This document shows, piece by piece, positions 55,387 to 63,434 of a DNA stretch of 64,000 nt. This stretch comes from Paenibacillus chondroitinus NBRC 15376 (GTDB taxonomy: Bacteria > Bacillota > Bacilli > Paenibacillales > NBRC-103111): positions 124,001 through 188,000 of the forward strand of contig NZ_BILW01000001.1 in assembly GCF_004000765.1 (NCBI RefSeq). Reading direction: 5' to 3'. The position numbers and the translations under genes are program-made. The notes below the pieces were generated by a model. That model saw only the letters and a program-made list of their open reading frames with translations. It was not told where the DNA came from and ran no database searches. Position 1 is the first letter of the stretch. Each line of letters starts with the position of its first letter.

Positions 55387-58098
55387 TTAAATATCACATT
55401 CAAATAGATAGCTGCCAGAGCCTAATCGTATGACGGCGTCCCCGTCTTCCCCGTCTTCTCCGTCTTCAAGCATGACTTCCTGTATAGCTGCTGCAGCCTT
55501 TACCTGTATTCCGCTTTCGAGGAGAGTTTCCATGGAGGCAGAAGGAAGGTAGACATCCGCCAAACAATTTGCCGGAATGGTGATCTCAACCTTGAGCTTA
55601 CGGTTATCCGAATCCCGCTGCCATGCGACTCGCAGCTTTCCGGATGGCAGACGATGATCTGCGCTTACTTCATTCAAACCATCCAGTATAGCCGGCTTGA
55701 TAGTCAGCTTATAGCTTTCGAATTCGGGACAATACCGATATTGCATGCCTGCCAAACCGCTATAGAGCCATTCTTCCAAATGTCCGAGCATAAAATGGTT
55801 CTGCGACTTGCCGACGGTGGGTCCGTCCCAAGCCTCCGTCAACGATGTCGCGCCGTTTGCGATTTGATAGCCGTAACTCGGGTGATCCGTCCTTTGGCTC
55901 ATGTTATAAATCATGTCGCTGCGACCGTTCTGAGAAAGGGCAAGCAGCACAGAGCGATGGCCTATATCACCTGCCGTCGTATGATACCCGCGTATAGTAA
56001 TATCATCGATGAGTTTGGCTAAAATAGTTTCTTTATACGGCTCGTGGGCTAACCCTAGAACAAGCGGCATCGCATGAGAGCTTTGACTGCCGGTGGCATA
56101 TTGCTGCGTTTGGTCATCGAAAAAAGCCTGATCAAACGCAGATTTGATGTCGTCGCGCAGTTGTGTATAGTAGAGCGCGTCATCGCTGCGATTCAAGAAC
56201 TTTGCGATTTGTGCAAACACATCGACGATATGGTAAAACATAGCGGTTTCGGTATGCGCAACCGGCGTATTTTGAACAAAACCAGGAGGATTGTCGCCGA
56301 CATCGTACCAGTCTCCGAGCCCGGTATCGATAATCAGCTGATCCGAGCTCGCTTTTAAATAGTCGATATAGGCTTTCATTCCTTCATAATGTTCGGTTAA
56401 AATCCGGTGATTGCCATACAATTGCAGCAAATTCCAGCCTGTGAGGATATAGGTGGCGCCCCAGGAGACAGAATCCCGGAAGCAGCGCCATTGCTCGGAA
56501 AAAACTACATATTCCGGCGCCGTTGTCGGGACCATCCCGCTTGGCAGCTGGGCGTCCCGGATGTCCTCCATCGTCTTGATGAACAATGGCTCGACATCGT
56601 AATTCCATGCTACGGATGGGCCCATCAAATGAATTTGCTCGAGCCAACCGAGCTTTTCCCGATGCGGGCAATCGGTAAAAATGCTTTTCATGTTGCTGCG
56701 TATCGCTTGGTTAATGATCTCATGCGTGCGGTTTAGCAGCTTATTTGAACTAACGAAGTTTCCGCATACGTTCACATCCGGATAAATCATTTGACCTTCC
56801 AGCTGAATAAGTACTGGAATGTCGGAACCGCAGACAGCTACATCCGCATTCGCATTTGCTGAAACTGGAACAACGCCCTCGAACTGCACATAACGAAACC
56901 CGGTATAGCTGAAACGAGGCGACCAAGTTTCTCCCTCAGCATCCCCGCTCAACGTATAAGTGAATTTGGTGGGAGAACCGGTCCACTTCTGATTGATCGT
57001 GCCGTTATCCTTCAGCAATTCAGCAGGGGACATCGTCATTTTGGCGCCTTGAGGGCCTTGAACCCGGAGGTTCATCCAACCGGAGAAGTTTTTGCCGAAA
57101 TCAGCCACGTATACACCGGGAAGCGGTTGAGTGATCTGTACGGGCTGGTAAGTTTCCATCACTTTCAATGGCGAAGTCGCTTGTGACTTCAGCTTTCCTG
57201 CAGGACCTGGTACTTCAACCGCCGGGTTCCAAGCATCGTTCCCGGTAAAACTCGGCAGATCCCAACCAGCTTGAAGACGGTTAGCATCGTAATCTTCCCC
57301 TCCGTATATACACGAAAAGGTGATAGGGCCCGGCGCAGAATCCCAATGGCGATCGCTAAGAATCCGAGTCTGGGTGCCATCCGTATGGGTGATTTCCAAC
57401 TGAACGAGGCACCTTAGGGTGCCAAAGGAATGCTTGAATTTGCTGTAGCGGCCGCCTGTCACATGGAAAAAGCCGTTCCCAAGCATCACACCTATCGCGT
57501 TGCCGCCTTCATGAAGCTGCTCAGTCACATCGTAGACACAGTAGAGACAAGTTTTGTCATAGTTGGTCCAGCCCGGCTCCAGGACGTTGTCGCTGACTTT
57601 CTCCCCGTTAAGGCGCAGCTCAAACTGGCCTAACCCGCAGATATAGGCGCGAGCTTGTGCCACAGGTTTATTGACATGGAAATCACGCCGCATGAGGGGA
57701 AGGGCGGGGTGTTCAAGGGGCTCGTCTGCAAATCGAGCTATCCAAGCCGCAGACCAATCCTCAGCATGGAGGAGTCCCATTTCCCACCAGGAGACAGGGC
57801 TTTCCGTCATGAGGCCATTCGCATCCCACACCTGTACCTTCCAAAAGTAGCGTTGCCTGGACTGAAGCGGCGGCCCTTCGTACAAGATATGAACGTTTTT
57901 CCTGCTAAAACGCTGTCCGCTGTCCCACACAATTTCGCTTCGTCTATCATCTTCACCATCAAAAACAAGGATTTGATAGGCCGTTTGCATTTGCAAACGG
58001 ACCGGTGAATCGGTAAAACTCCAGCCGAAGGCCGGCTGGAGGACATCAATCCCGAGTGGGAGATGCTTGCTTTCTACGAACAATTCAGCCACTTGCAT
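55387..58098 (-). CDS. GH78 alpha-L-rhamnosidase
   Basis: Cleaves terminal alpha-L-rhamnose, 903 residues, no signal peptide. Domain order fits GH78: N-terminal beta domains (FGWSFTDSPVRLQMQTAYQI; RYFWKVQVWDANG), a Bac_rhamnosid_N segment (LEPGWTNYDKTCLY), the six-hairpin catalytic domain with the signature FTDCPHREKLGWLEQ near residue 475 (the acidic D and E there are the expected catalytic ones), and a C-terminal beta-sandwich. The end contains an acidic tandem EDGEDGEDGDA from repeated GAAGACGGN codons. GGGGGCGAG precedes the ATG. Eighteen bp separate it from the upstream gene. Confidence 0.93.
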   Translation of the reverse strand: MQVAELFVESKHLPLGIDVLQPAFGWSFTDSPVRLQMQTAYQILVFDGEDDRRSEIVWDSGQRFSRKNVHILYEGPPLQSRQRYFWKVQVWDANGLMTESPVSWWEMGLLHAEDWSAAWIARFADEPLEHPALPLMRRDFHVNKPVAQARAYICGLGQFELRLNGEKVSDNVLEPGWTNYDKTCLYCVYDVTEQLHEGGNAIGVMLGNGFFHVTGGRYSKFKHSFGTLRCLVQLEITHTDGTQTRILSDRHWDSAPGPITFSCIYGGEDYDANRLQAGWDLPSFTGNDAWNPAVEVPGPAGKLKSQATSPLKVMETYQPVQITQPLPGVYVADFGKNFSGWMNLRVQGPQGAKMTMSPAELLKDNGTINQKWTGSPTKFTYTLSGDAEGETWSPRFSYTGFRYVQFEGVVPVSANANADVAVCGSDIPVLIQLEGQMIYPDVNVCGNFVSSNKLLNRTHEIINQAIRSNMKSIFTDCPHREKLGWLEQIHLMGPSVAWNYDVEPLFIKTMEDIRDAQLPSGMVPTTAPEYVVFSEQWRCFRDSVSWGATYILTGWNLLQLYGNHRILTEHYEGMKAYIDYLKASSDQLIIDTGLGDWYDVGDNPPGFVQNTPVAHTETAMFYHIVDVFAQIAKFLNRSDDALYYTQLRDDIKSAFDQAFFDDQTQQYATGSQSSHAMPLVLGLAHEPYKETILAKLIDDITIRGYHTTAGDIGHRSVLLALSQNGRSDMIYNMSQRTDHPSYGYQIANGATSLTEAWDGPTVGKSQNHFMLGHLEEWLYSGLAGMQYRYCPEFESYKLTIKPAILDGLNEVSADHRLPSGKLRVAWQRDSDNRKLKVEITIPANCLADVYLPSASMETLLESGIQVKAAAAIQEVMLEDGEDGEDGDAVIRLGSGSYLFECDI

Positions 58099-58116
58099 CC
58101 GTGCTCGCCCCCTTGG

Positions 58117-59130
58117 TCATCGTTGGGTATCTATCGGCTGTGAGGTTGCGACGCTGATCGTCCGGAACTCTTTACCGTAGTTTTTGGTCGGATCGCCTTC
58201 TAGATATCGTCTGCATGAGCAGTAGAAATGGTAGAGGTTACCTTCATGCATAACGACAGAGGGCTTATGGGCGAAAATAGCGTCAATGCTGCCTTCTTCC
58301 CCAACTCGAATGATGGGTTCAGGATATTTCTCCCAAGTTAACAGATCACGGGAAAGAGCAATTCCTTCCTGCGCTAGTTTGTAATTATAGCCAAAGTAAT
58401 ACATAACCCACTGGTCTCGGTCCGGATCATGCAGCACGCAAGGATCGCTGACAAATCCGGAATCCCATCCATCCGGGGTAACCTGCAAAACCGGATTTTG
58501 TTCGTAGCGGTGCCATTCCTTCAAATTGGTGGAGAAAGCAACGCCTGTTTGCTCGATCCATCGGCCTTTATTTGTGTTTTTGGCATTGTAATACAAATAA
58601 AACGTACCTTCATGCTCAATCAGGCACTCTTTGTAGAGCCCGCCTTTTTCCCAGTCTGCGCCTTCTTCCGGGGTTAAGATGGGATCCGGGCATCGATGCC
58701 ACTCCAGCAGCTGCTCATCTTCGGTCCAGGCGATGCCAATTTTGGCCGAACCTTCTTCATAACCTGCATGGGGATAGGCGTGATAGACTAACCAATATTT
58801 GTTGTTCCATTTCTTCAGTACAGGAGGAGCATCAAGGCGATTTTCCTTCAATATCCATGTGCCGGCAACATTAAGGGAGTCCCAGGCAGCGTCTTCGTTT
58901 CTTTTTAAAATAATACTCAGATGCTCCCAGTTGATAAGATCATGGCTTGTCGCCAAAGCCGTCTGGTAACCGGTTCCGTCAAACCCCACATACATCATGT
59001 AGAATTTGCCGCTATGTTGAAAGACGAACGGACAATCGACGGCTCGCTCGTCGAAATGGCCGGGCAACCCTGAACCAACAAGAACGGGACTACCCCATTT
59101 ATATGGGGTGAGATAAGGCTGTATATGCAA
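58117..59130 (-). CDS. Five-bladed beta-propeller glycosidase-like protein (GH43-type)
   Basis: A protein of about 337 residues with the repeat pattern of five-bladed propeller glycosidases: VDCPFVFQHSGKFYMMYVGF, LDAPPVLKKWNNKYWLVYHA, YKECLIEHEGTFYLYYNAKN, VSDPCVLHDPDRDQWVMYYF and HKPSVVMHEGNLYHFYCSCR. The acidic residues beginning each blade fit clan GH-F/GH-J enzymes, but I cannot decide the family. I start at the TTG at 59130, seven bases after AAGGAGTG. An in-frame ATG at 59175 has no site. First gene of the minus-strand operon, behind the palindrome at 59203. Confidence 0.8.
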   Translation of the reverse strand: MHIQPYLTPYKWGSPVLVGSGLPGHFDERAVDCPFVFQHSGKFYMMYVGFDGTGYQTALATSHDLINWEHLSIILKRNEDAAWDSLNVAGTWILKENRLDAPPVLKKWNNKYWLVYHAYPHAGYEEGSAKIGIAWTEDEQLLEWHRCPDPILTPEEGADWEKGGLYKECLIEHEGTFYLYYNAKNTNKGRWIEQTGVAFSTNLKEWHRYEQNPVLQVTPDGWDSGFVSDPCVLHDPDRDQWVMYYFGYNYKLAQEGIALSRDLLTWEKYPEPIIRVGEEGSIDAIFAHKPSVVMHEGNLYHFYCSCRRYLEGDPTKNYGKEFRTISVATSQPIDTQR

Positions 59131-59202
59131 CGTGACACACTCCTTATGATAAAAATCCAAAAATCTAAAGTTCATTTCCCAATTCCCTTTTCAGATTACA
59201 AT

Positions 59203-59212
59203 TAAGCGCTTA
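59203..59212. promoter_or_regulatory. TAAGCGCTTA palindrome in the divergent promoter region
   Basis: A perfect 10-bp palindrome with central CG, typical of LacI/GalR-family operators (including CcpA-like sites), in the 215-bp region between divergent operons. It lies 73 bp before the minus-strand start and 134 bp before the plus-strand start, so it could control both. No regulator gene of this family is in the window. Confidence 0.5.
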
Positions 59213-59345
59213 CTTGTTGTGTGGGGTATTGAACCTGATATATAGGTCAAAGCGATCTTCAGCGCTTGGCAGCATTGACATCATGAATAGCCGAGCGTAG
59301 GATGAGGGGGGAATTTAGGCCATACGCTTGAGAGGAGGGGCTTGA

Positions 59346-60524
59346 GTGAAGGACAATCACGGTTTTAATCCGTTTATGTTCGAGACGGCCCGCAGTATGG
59401 TTGCCGGACAACACACGATTGCCGAACTGGTTCCAAGGATAAAACGGCACGGAGATTTCAAACACGTGGTGATCGTAACGCAACCTTCGATAAAGGCGAT
59501 GGGGGTCATTGATCGAATGGAGTCTGAACTGTCACATGCGGGAATAACCAGCAGGTGCTATACCGATGTGAAGCCGGAGCCAACGGTTGATAACATTCAA
59601 CAAGTGTACAGCCGCATCGCCTCTGAACCTGTCGATTTGTTCATTGGCATTGGCGGCGGGAGTGTGCTGGATGCAACGAAATTGTTTTCCGTCCTGATGA
59701 CAGATCCCGTTGACGTAATGAGTCTTATAGGTATTGACCGCGTTTCGAAACCAGGGATACCTACAGTGTTGATACCAACGACTTCAGGAACCGGTTCAGA
59801 AGTGACACCGAACGCGATTGTTACGATTCCTGAACAGGAGTTAAAAGTCGGAATCATCAGCAGGCATTTGCTTCCTATGCTGGTAATTATCGATCCGGCG
59901 CTGACTGTCAGCCTGCCGCCGCACATTACCGCTGCCACCGGTATGGATGCGTTTACTCATGCGTTGGAATCCTATATCTCCACAAGAGCTAACCCGATAA
60001 GCGATATGTTTGCCCTTGAATCGATTCGTTTAATTTCTGGCAGTTTGCTGCAAGCCTACCATCACGGATTCGATCTTCAAGCTAGAGAAAATGTGCTTCT
60101 GGGATCGATGTACGGCGGGATGGCGCTTAGTTCGGCTGGAACAGCCGCCGTTCATGCATTGGCTTATCCGCTTGGGGGAAAATTCAACATTACGCACGGT
60201 GTCGCGAATTCGATGCTGCTGCCGCATGTCATGACGTTTAATAGGGATGCCATACAAACGAGACTCGGTCATGTTGCTTGCGCGATGGGCCTGCAAATTG
60301 GAACAGAGGGCGGGAAGGCGGTCTCGGAGGCCGTTATTCGGCGAATCTTCGAGTGGACCTCCGAAATGGACATCCCGCAAAATTTGCGTGCATTTGGTGT
60401 AACCGATGTGGATATCGGTGAGCTGGCGGTTGCCGCATCAAAGGTAACAAGGCTTTTAAATAACAATCCAAAACCGATGAACATAGATGATATTCAAGCT
60501 GTTTACCACCAATTGCTTCCATAA
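59346..60524 (+). CDS. Iron-containing alcohol dehydrogenase
   Basis: NAD(P)-dependent group III alcohol dehydrogenase of 392 residues. It shows the nucleotide loop GIGGGSVLDATK, PTTSGTGSEVTPNA, and metal ligands in TGMDAFTHALESY and VHALAYPLGGKFNITHG. The family includes lactaldehyde reductase (FucO). The GTG start follows GAGAGGAGGGG. With two DapA-like aldolases downstream and rhamnosidase and fucosidase genes nearby, reduction of lactaldehyde from a deoxysugar is a fair guess but unproven. Confidence 0.93.
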   Translation: MKDNHGFNPFMFETARSMVAGQHTIAELVPRIKRHGDFKHVVIVTQPSIKAMGVIDRMESELSHAGITSRCYTDVKPEPTVDNIQQVYSRIASEPVDLFIGIGGGSVLDATKLFSVLMTDPVDVMSLIGIDRVSKPGIPTVLIPTTSGTGSEVTPNAIVTIPEQELKVGIISRHLLPMLVIIDPALTVSLPPHITAATGMDAFTHALESYISTRANPISDMFALESIRLISGSLLQAYHHGFDLQARENVLLGSMYGGMALSSAGTAAVHALAYPLGGKFNITHGVANSMLLPHVMTFNRDAIQTRLGHVACAMGLQIGTEGGKAVSEAVIRRIFEWTSEMDIPQNLRAFGVTDVDIGELAVAASKVTRLLNNNPKPMNIDDIQAVYHQLLP

Positions 60525-60551
60525 CGAGTAGGATTAAGAAGGAGAAATGTG

Positions 60552-61448
60552 ATGAATCATTTATTGCAACCGTCAGGTATCATTCCTGCTATGGTGACAC
60601 CTTTTGATGCTGATCAGCAGATTGATGAGGCTGCATTGCGGCAATTAACCCGCAGATTGATTGATGCGGATGTGCACGGCTTGTTTTGTCTCGGTACGAA
60701 TGGCGAGTTCTTCTCCATGTCTTTCGAGGAAAAACTGCGAGTCGCCGAAATCGTCCTTGAGGAAACACAAGGGAAATTACCGGTGTATGTGGGGGCTGGC
60801 TGCACAAGTACGAAGGAATCTATCGAACTCGCTGTGCGTCTGGAGAGCATGGGGGCAGATGCGCTGTCCGTCATTACACCGTATTTTCTGACCTATACCC
60901 AGCAGGAACTGCTGACTCATTTCCGAAAGATTGCGGAAGCGACAGAGCTTCCCGTACTGCTGTATAACATTCCGGCAAGGACGGGAAACTCGCTTCAACC
61001 CCAAACCGTGAAGGAACTAAGCAAAGTGCCTAACATTGTTGGCATTAAGGACAGCAGCGGCAGTTTTGATACCATTTTGCAATATATGGAGGCAGCTGGT
61101 CAGGACTTCTCCGTTTTGGCAGGCACGGATTCACTCATTTTGCCGACCTTGATGGCTGGAGGACGCGGAGCTATAGCGGCGACTGCCAATGTGTTTCCAG
61201 AAGTTGTGAAAAGTATTTACGACTTGTGGCACCAGGGGGAGCTGGAACAAGCTGAACAACAACAGCGCAAGCTGCGAGCTTTGCGCAACGCGTTTTCGAT
61301 GGGGACGCTCCCTTCCGTACTGAAGGAAGCAATGAATATGATCGGATTGCCTGCGGGACAACCGCGCCTGCCTGTTCAACCGCTGAATGCATCAGCGAAA
61401 GAAGAGCTCCGGCGGGTGATGGACACTTATTTGGTGGAAAGGAACTGA
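60552..61448 (+). CDS. DapA family aldolase/synthase, copy 1
   Basis: Class I aldolase-superfamily enzyme of 298 residues. The Schiff-base lysine is K166 in GIKDSSG and the helper tyrosine is Y138 in LLYNIPARTG. The GTNGEF substrate-binding motif is present. The context is catabolic, so an aldolase for a 2-keto-3-deoxy sugar acid is more likely than dihydrodipicolinate synthase. I start at the ATG at 60552, seven bases after AAGGAG. The second copy starts 4 bp after its stop. Confidence 0.92.
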   Translation: MNHLLQPSGIIPAMVTPFDADQQIDEAALRQLTRRLIDADVHGLFCLGTNGEFFSMSFEEKLRVAEIVLEETQGKLPVYVGAGCTSTKESIELAVRLESMGADALSVITPYFLTYTQQELLTHFRKIAEATELPVLLYNIPARTGNSLQPQTVKELSKVPNIVGIKDSSGSFDTILQYMEAAGQDFSVLAGTDSLILPTLMAGGRGAIAATANVFPEVVKSIYDLWHQGELEQAEQQQRKLRALRNAFSMGTLPSVLKEAMNMIGLPAGQPRLPVQPLNASAKEELRRVMDTYLVERN

Positions 61449-61452
61449 GACA

Positions 61453-62370
61453 ATGGCAACGAACATACCTAAAGGTGTTTGGCCCACGATGGTAACACCT
61501 TTCACGAATACAGGCAAAGTGGACTATGCCGCATTGGAGCAGCTGATAGAATGGTACATTGATCAAGGCGTGCATGGCCTGTTTGCCGTATGTCAATCCA
61601 GTGAGATGTTTTATTTGACTCTGGAGGAGAGAGTGAGCCTTGCTCAATTCGTCACGAACCTAGCTGCCGGTCGGGTTGCGGTTATCGCATCGGGGCATAT
61701 CTCCGAGCAGTTCGAGGAGCAGGTAGAGGAATTGCAGCGGATCGCGGAGACCGGGGTTCAGGCTGTTGTGCTAGTCAGCAACCGTCTGGCGGGTCCGGAT
61801 GAATCTGACGAGATCTGGTTTGAGCGTGTTCTGCAGCTGATTGATCGAGTCCCGAATGTGCCAATGGGCATTTATGAATGTCCATATCCGTACAAAAGGC
61901 TGCTGAGTCCGCAGCTGCTCAAACAATGTGCAGATACGGGAAGATTCGCGTTTCTTAAGGACACCAGCTGCGATGTGCACCAAATTGCCGCAAAACTTGA
62001 AGCGGTGAAAGGCAGCTCACTCCAACTGTTTAATGCCAATTCCGCAACGCTGCTTGCTTCCCTGCGATTGGGTGCCTCCGGCTTTAGCGGCGTTATGGCA
62101 AATTTTCATCCTGATCTCTATGTGCGACTAACCGAAAGTTGGGATTCGGAGCCAGCCATCGCGGAGATGCTGCAGTCGTTCGTTGGAGCCGCATCGCTAA
62201 TTGAGCTGCAGATGTATCCTGTGAATGCGAAGTATCATCTGAGCAAAAGGGGACTTCCGGTTTCCTTGCATTGCCGTTCTAAGGATGCGGGCGCTTTTCG
62301 AGAAAATCATAAGCTGGAAGTGGAGCAGCTGGATGCCGTGTATCGGATGCTAAAGAAACAGCTTGTCTAA
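61453..62370 (+). CDS. DapA family aldolase/synthase, copy 2 (divergent)
   Basis: A 305-residue member of the same superfamily with Schiff-base K169 in FLKDTSC and Y141 in GIYECPYPYKR. Its substrate loop is CQSSEMFYL in place of the GTNGEF of copy 1, and the proline-rich ECPYPYKR region also differs from the NIPARTG of copy 1. So the two tandem genes probably act on different substrates or form a hetero-oligomer. The ATG follows GGAAAGGAACTGAGACA. Confidence 0.9.
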   Translation: MATNIPKGVWPTMVTPFTNTGKVDYAALEQLIEWYIDQGVHGLFAVCQSSEMFYLTLEERVSLAQFVTNLAAGRVAVIASGHISEQFEEQVEELQRIAETGVQAVVLVSNRLAGPDESDEIWFERVLQLIDRVPNVPMGIYECPYPYKRLLSPQLLKQCADTGRFAFLKDTSCDVHQIAAKLEAVKGSSLQLFNANSATLLASLRLGASGFSGVMANFHPDLYVRLTESWDSEPAIAEMLQSFVGAASLIELQMYPVNAKYHLSKRGLPVSLHCRSKDAGAFRENHKLEVEQLDAVYRMLKKQLV

Positions 62371-62395
62371 CTGATTTTAAAGAGGAGGAAGCATT

Positions 62396-63022
62396 GTGCC
62401 GTTTAAAAAGAAAGATCGCATTGTGTTTATCGGGGATAGCATTACGGATAAAGGGCGTAAAAAAGATCCGCTGAAGCTGGGTTCGGGTTATGTACGAATG
62501 ATTCATGATTATCTGACAGCGGTTTATCCGCAGCTTGGTCTGAAAATTATTAATGAAGGCGTTTCCGGCAATCGCGTCATCGATTTGGAGAAACGGTGGA
62601 CGCTCGATGTGATCGATCACCAACCCCAGTGGGTATCCATTTCCATCGGGATTAATGATGTGTGGCGCCAATTGGACTCGCCGATGGGCGAGCAGGTATA
62701 CCCGGATAAATTCGAGGAAATTTACCGAAATTTGCTGGATCAAACGAAGCAGATCCCGGATTGCCGATTAATCCTCATGCAGCCTACGGTCATCAAGGAG
62801 TACCCGGATGCCACGGGTAACCGGCTGCTGAAGCCGTATGTGGATATCGTGAATCGGCTGGCTGAGCAGTATGATGCCGTCTTGGTACCGACGCATCTTG
62901 CATTTATTGATTTTCTTAAGCTGGAAACGGGCCAGGATTTGACGACGGACGGTGTGCATATGAATTCGCTCGGAGATATGCTGATGGCAACGACGTGGTT
63001 GAAGGCTGTTGAGGATCGTTGA
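62396..63022 (+). CDS. SGNH/GDSL hydrolase
   Basis: Esterase-type hydrolase of 208 residues. All four blocks are readable: GDSIT (S15), GVSGNRVIDL, SIGINDVWR and the terminal DGVHMN (D185, H188). No signal peptide, so it acts in the cytoplasm; it may remove acetyl groups from imported sugars, as rhamnogalacturonan acetylesterase relatives do. GTG start behind AGAGGAGGAA. Last gene of the plus-strand operon before the repeat element. Confidence 0.93.
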   Translation: MPFKKKDRIVFIGDSITDKGRKKDPLKLGSGYVRMIHDYLTAVYPQLGLKIINEGVSGNRVIDLEKRWTLDVIDHQPQWVSISIGINDVWRQLDSPMGEQVYPDKFEEIYRNLLDQTKQIPDCRLILMQPTVIKEYPDATGNRLLKPYVDIVNRLAEQYDAVLVPTHLAFIDFLKLETGQDLTTDGVHMNSLGDMLMATTWLKAVEDR

Positions 63023-63042
63023 GGGGGGCTGAGCCCAGGGAG

Positions 63043-63219
63043 AGGGAACTGGAGTCCTCTATTGGCCAAAAACGAGGATTTTTCAATCCTAGGGGAACTA
63101 GAAGGTCTTATTTGCCTTTCATGGACGACTTTTGCATGAAATCACCAAAATAGCGAACTGTAGTTCCCCTCGCAGCCGGAAACAGCGCTTTTTTAGAAAA
63201 ATAGTAGCTTGTAGTTCCC
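63043..63219. repeat. Four-unit nested inverted repeat element, copy 2
   Basis: Same architecture as 20720-20894: inverted units at 63043-63065 and 63092-63113, direct units at 63147-63169 and 63197-63219. Like-oriented units are 49-51 bp apart and the inner pair 65 bp apart. Each direct unit ends TGTAGTTCC. The 412-bp gap 63023-63434 otherwise holds only the coding remnant at 63310. Confidence 0.8.
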
Positions 63220-63309
63220 TAATAACCATCCAGAAGAGTACTCGCTCGCTTCGCGCCACCTATATATGTGATGAATTCAGCCTATAATGGGCCGCTTGCT
63301 TTCTTGTAA

Positions 63310-63429
63310 ACTGATCATGAGCTCAAATTCCTGCAACTGGAAAGTATCGCCCGATCAGGCGTTAACGTGGAAGTAGACATGTCGATTCCGCAGAATTTCC
63401 AATCTTATTACGGAAGTACAAGGGGGTAA
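63310..63429 (+). pseudogene. Possible 3' remnant of a gene
   Basis: A 39-codon open stretch without a start codon, ending six bases before the fucosidase start. The translation (for example LKFLQLESIARSGVNVEVDM then SIPQNFQSYYG) looks protein-like, with alternating hydrophobic residues. It is closed upstream by TAA at 63307. It may be the C-terminus of a deleted gene; I cannot identify it. Confidence 0.3.
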
Positions 63430-63434
63430 ATGCA

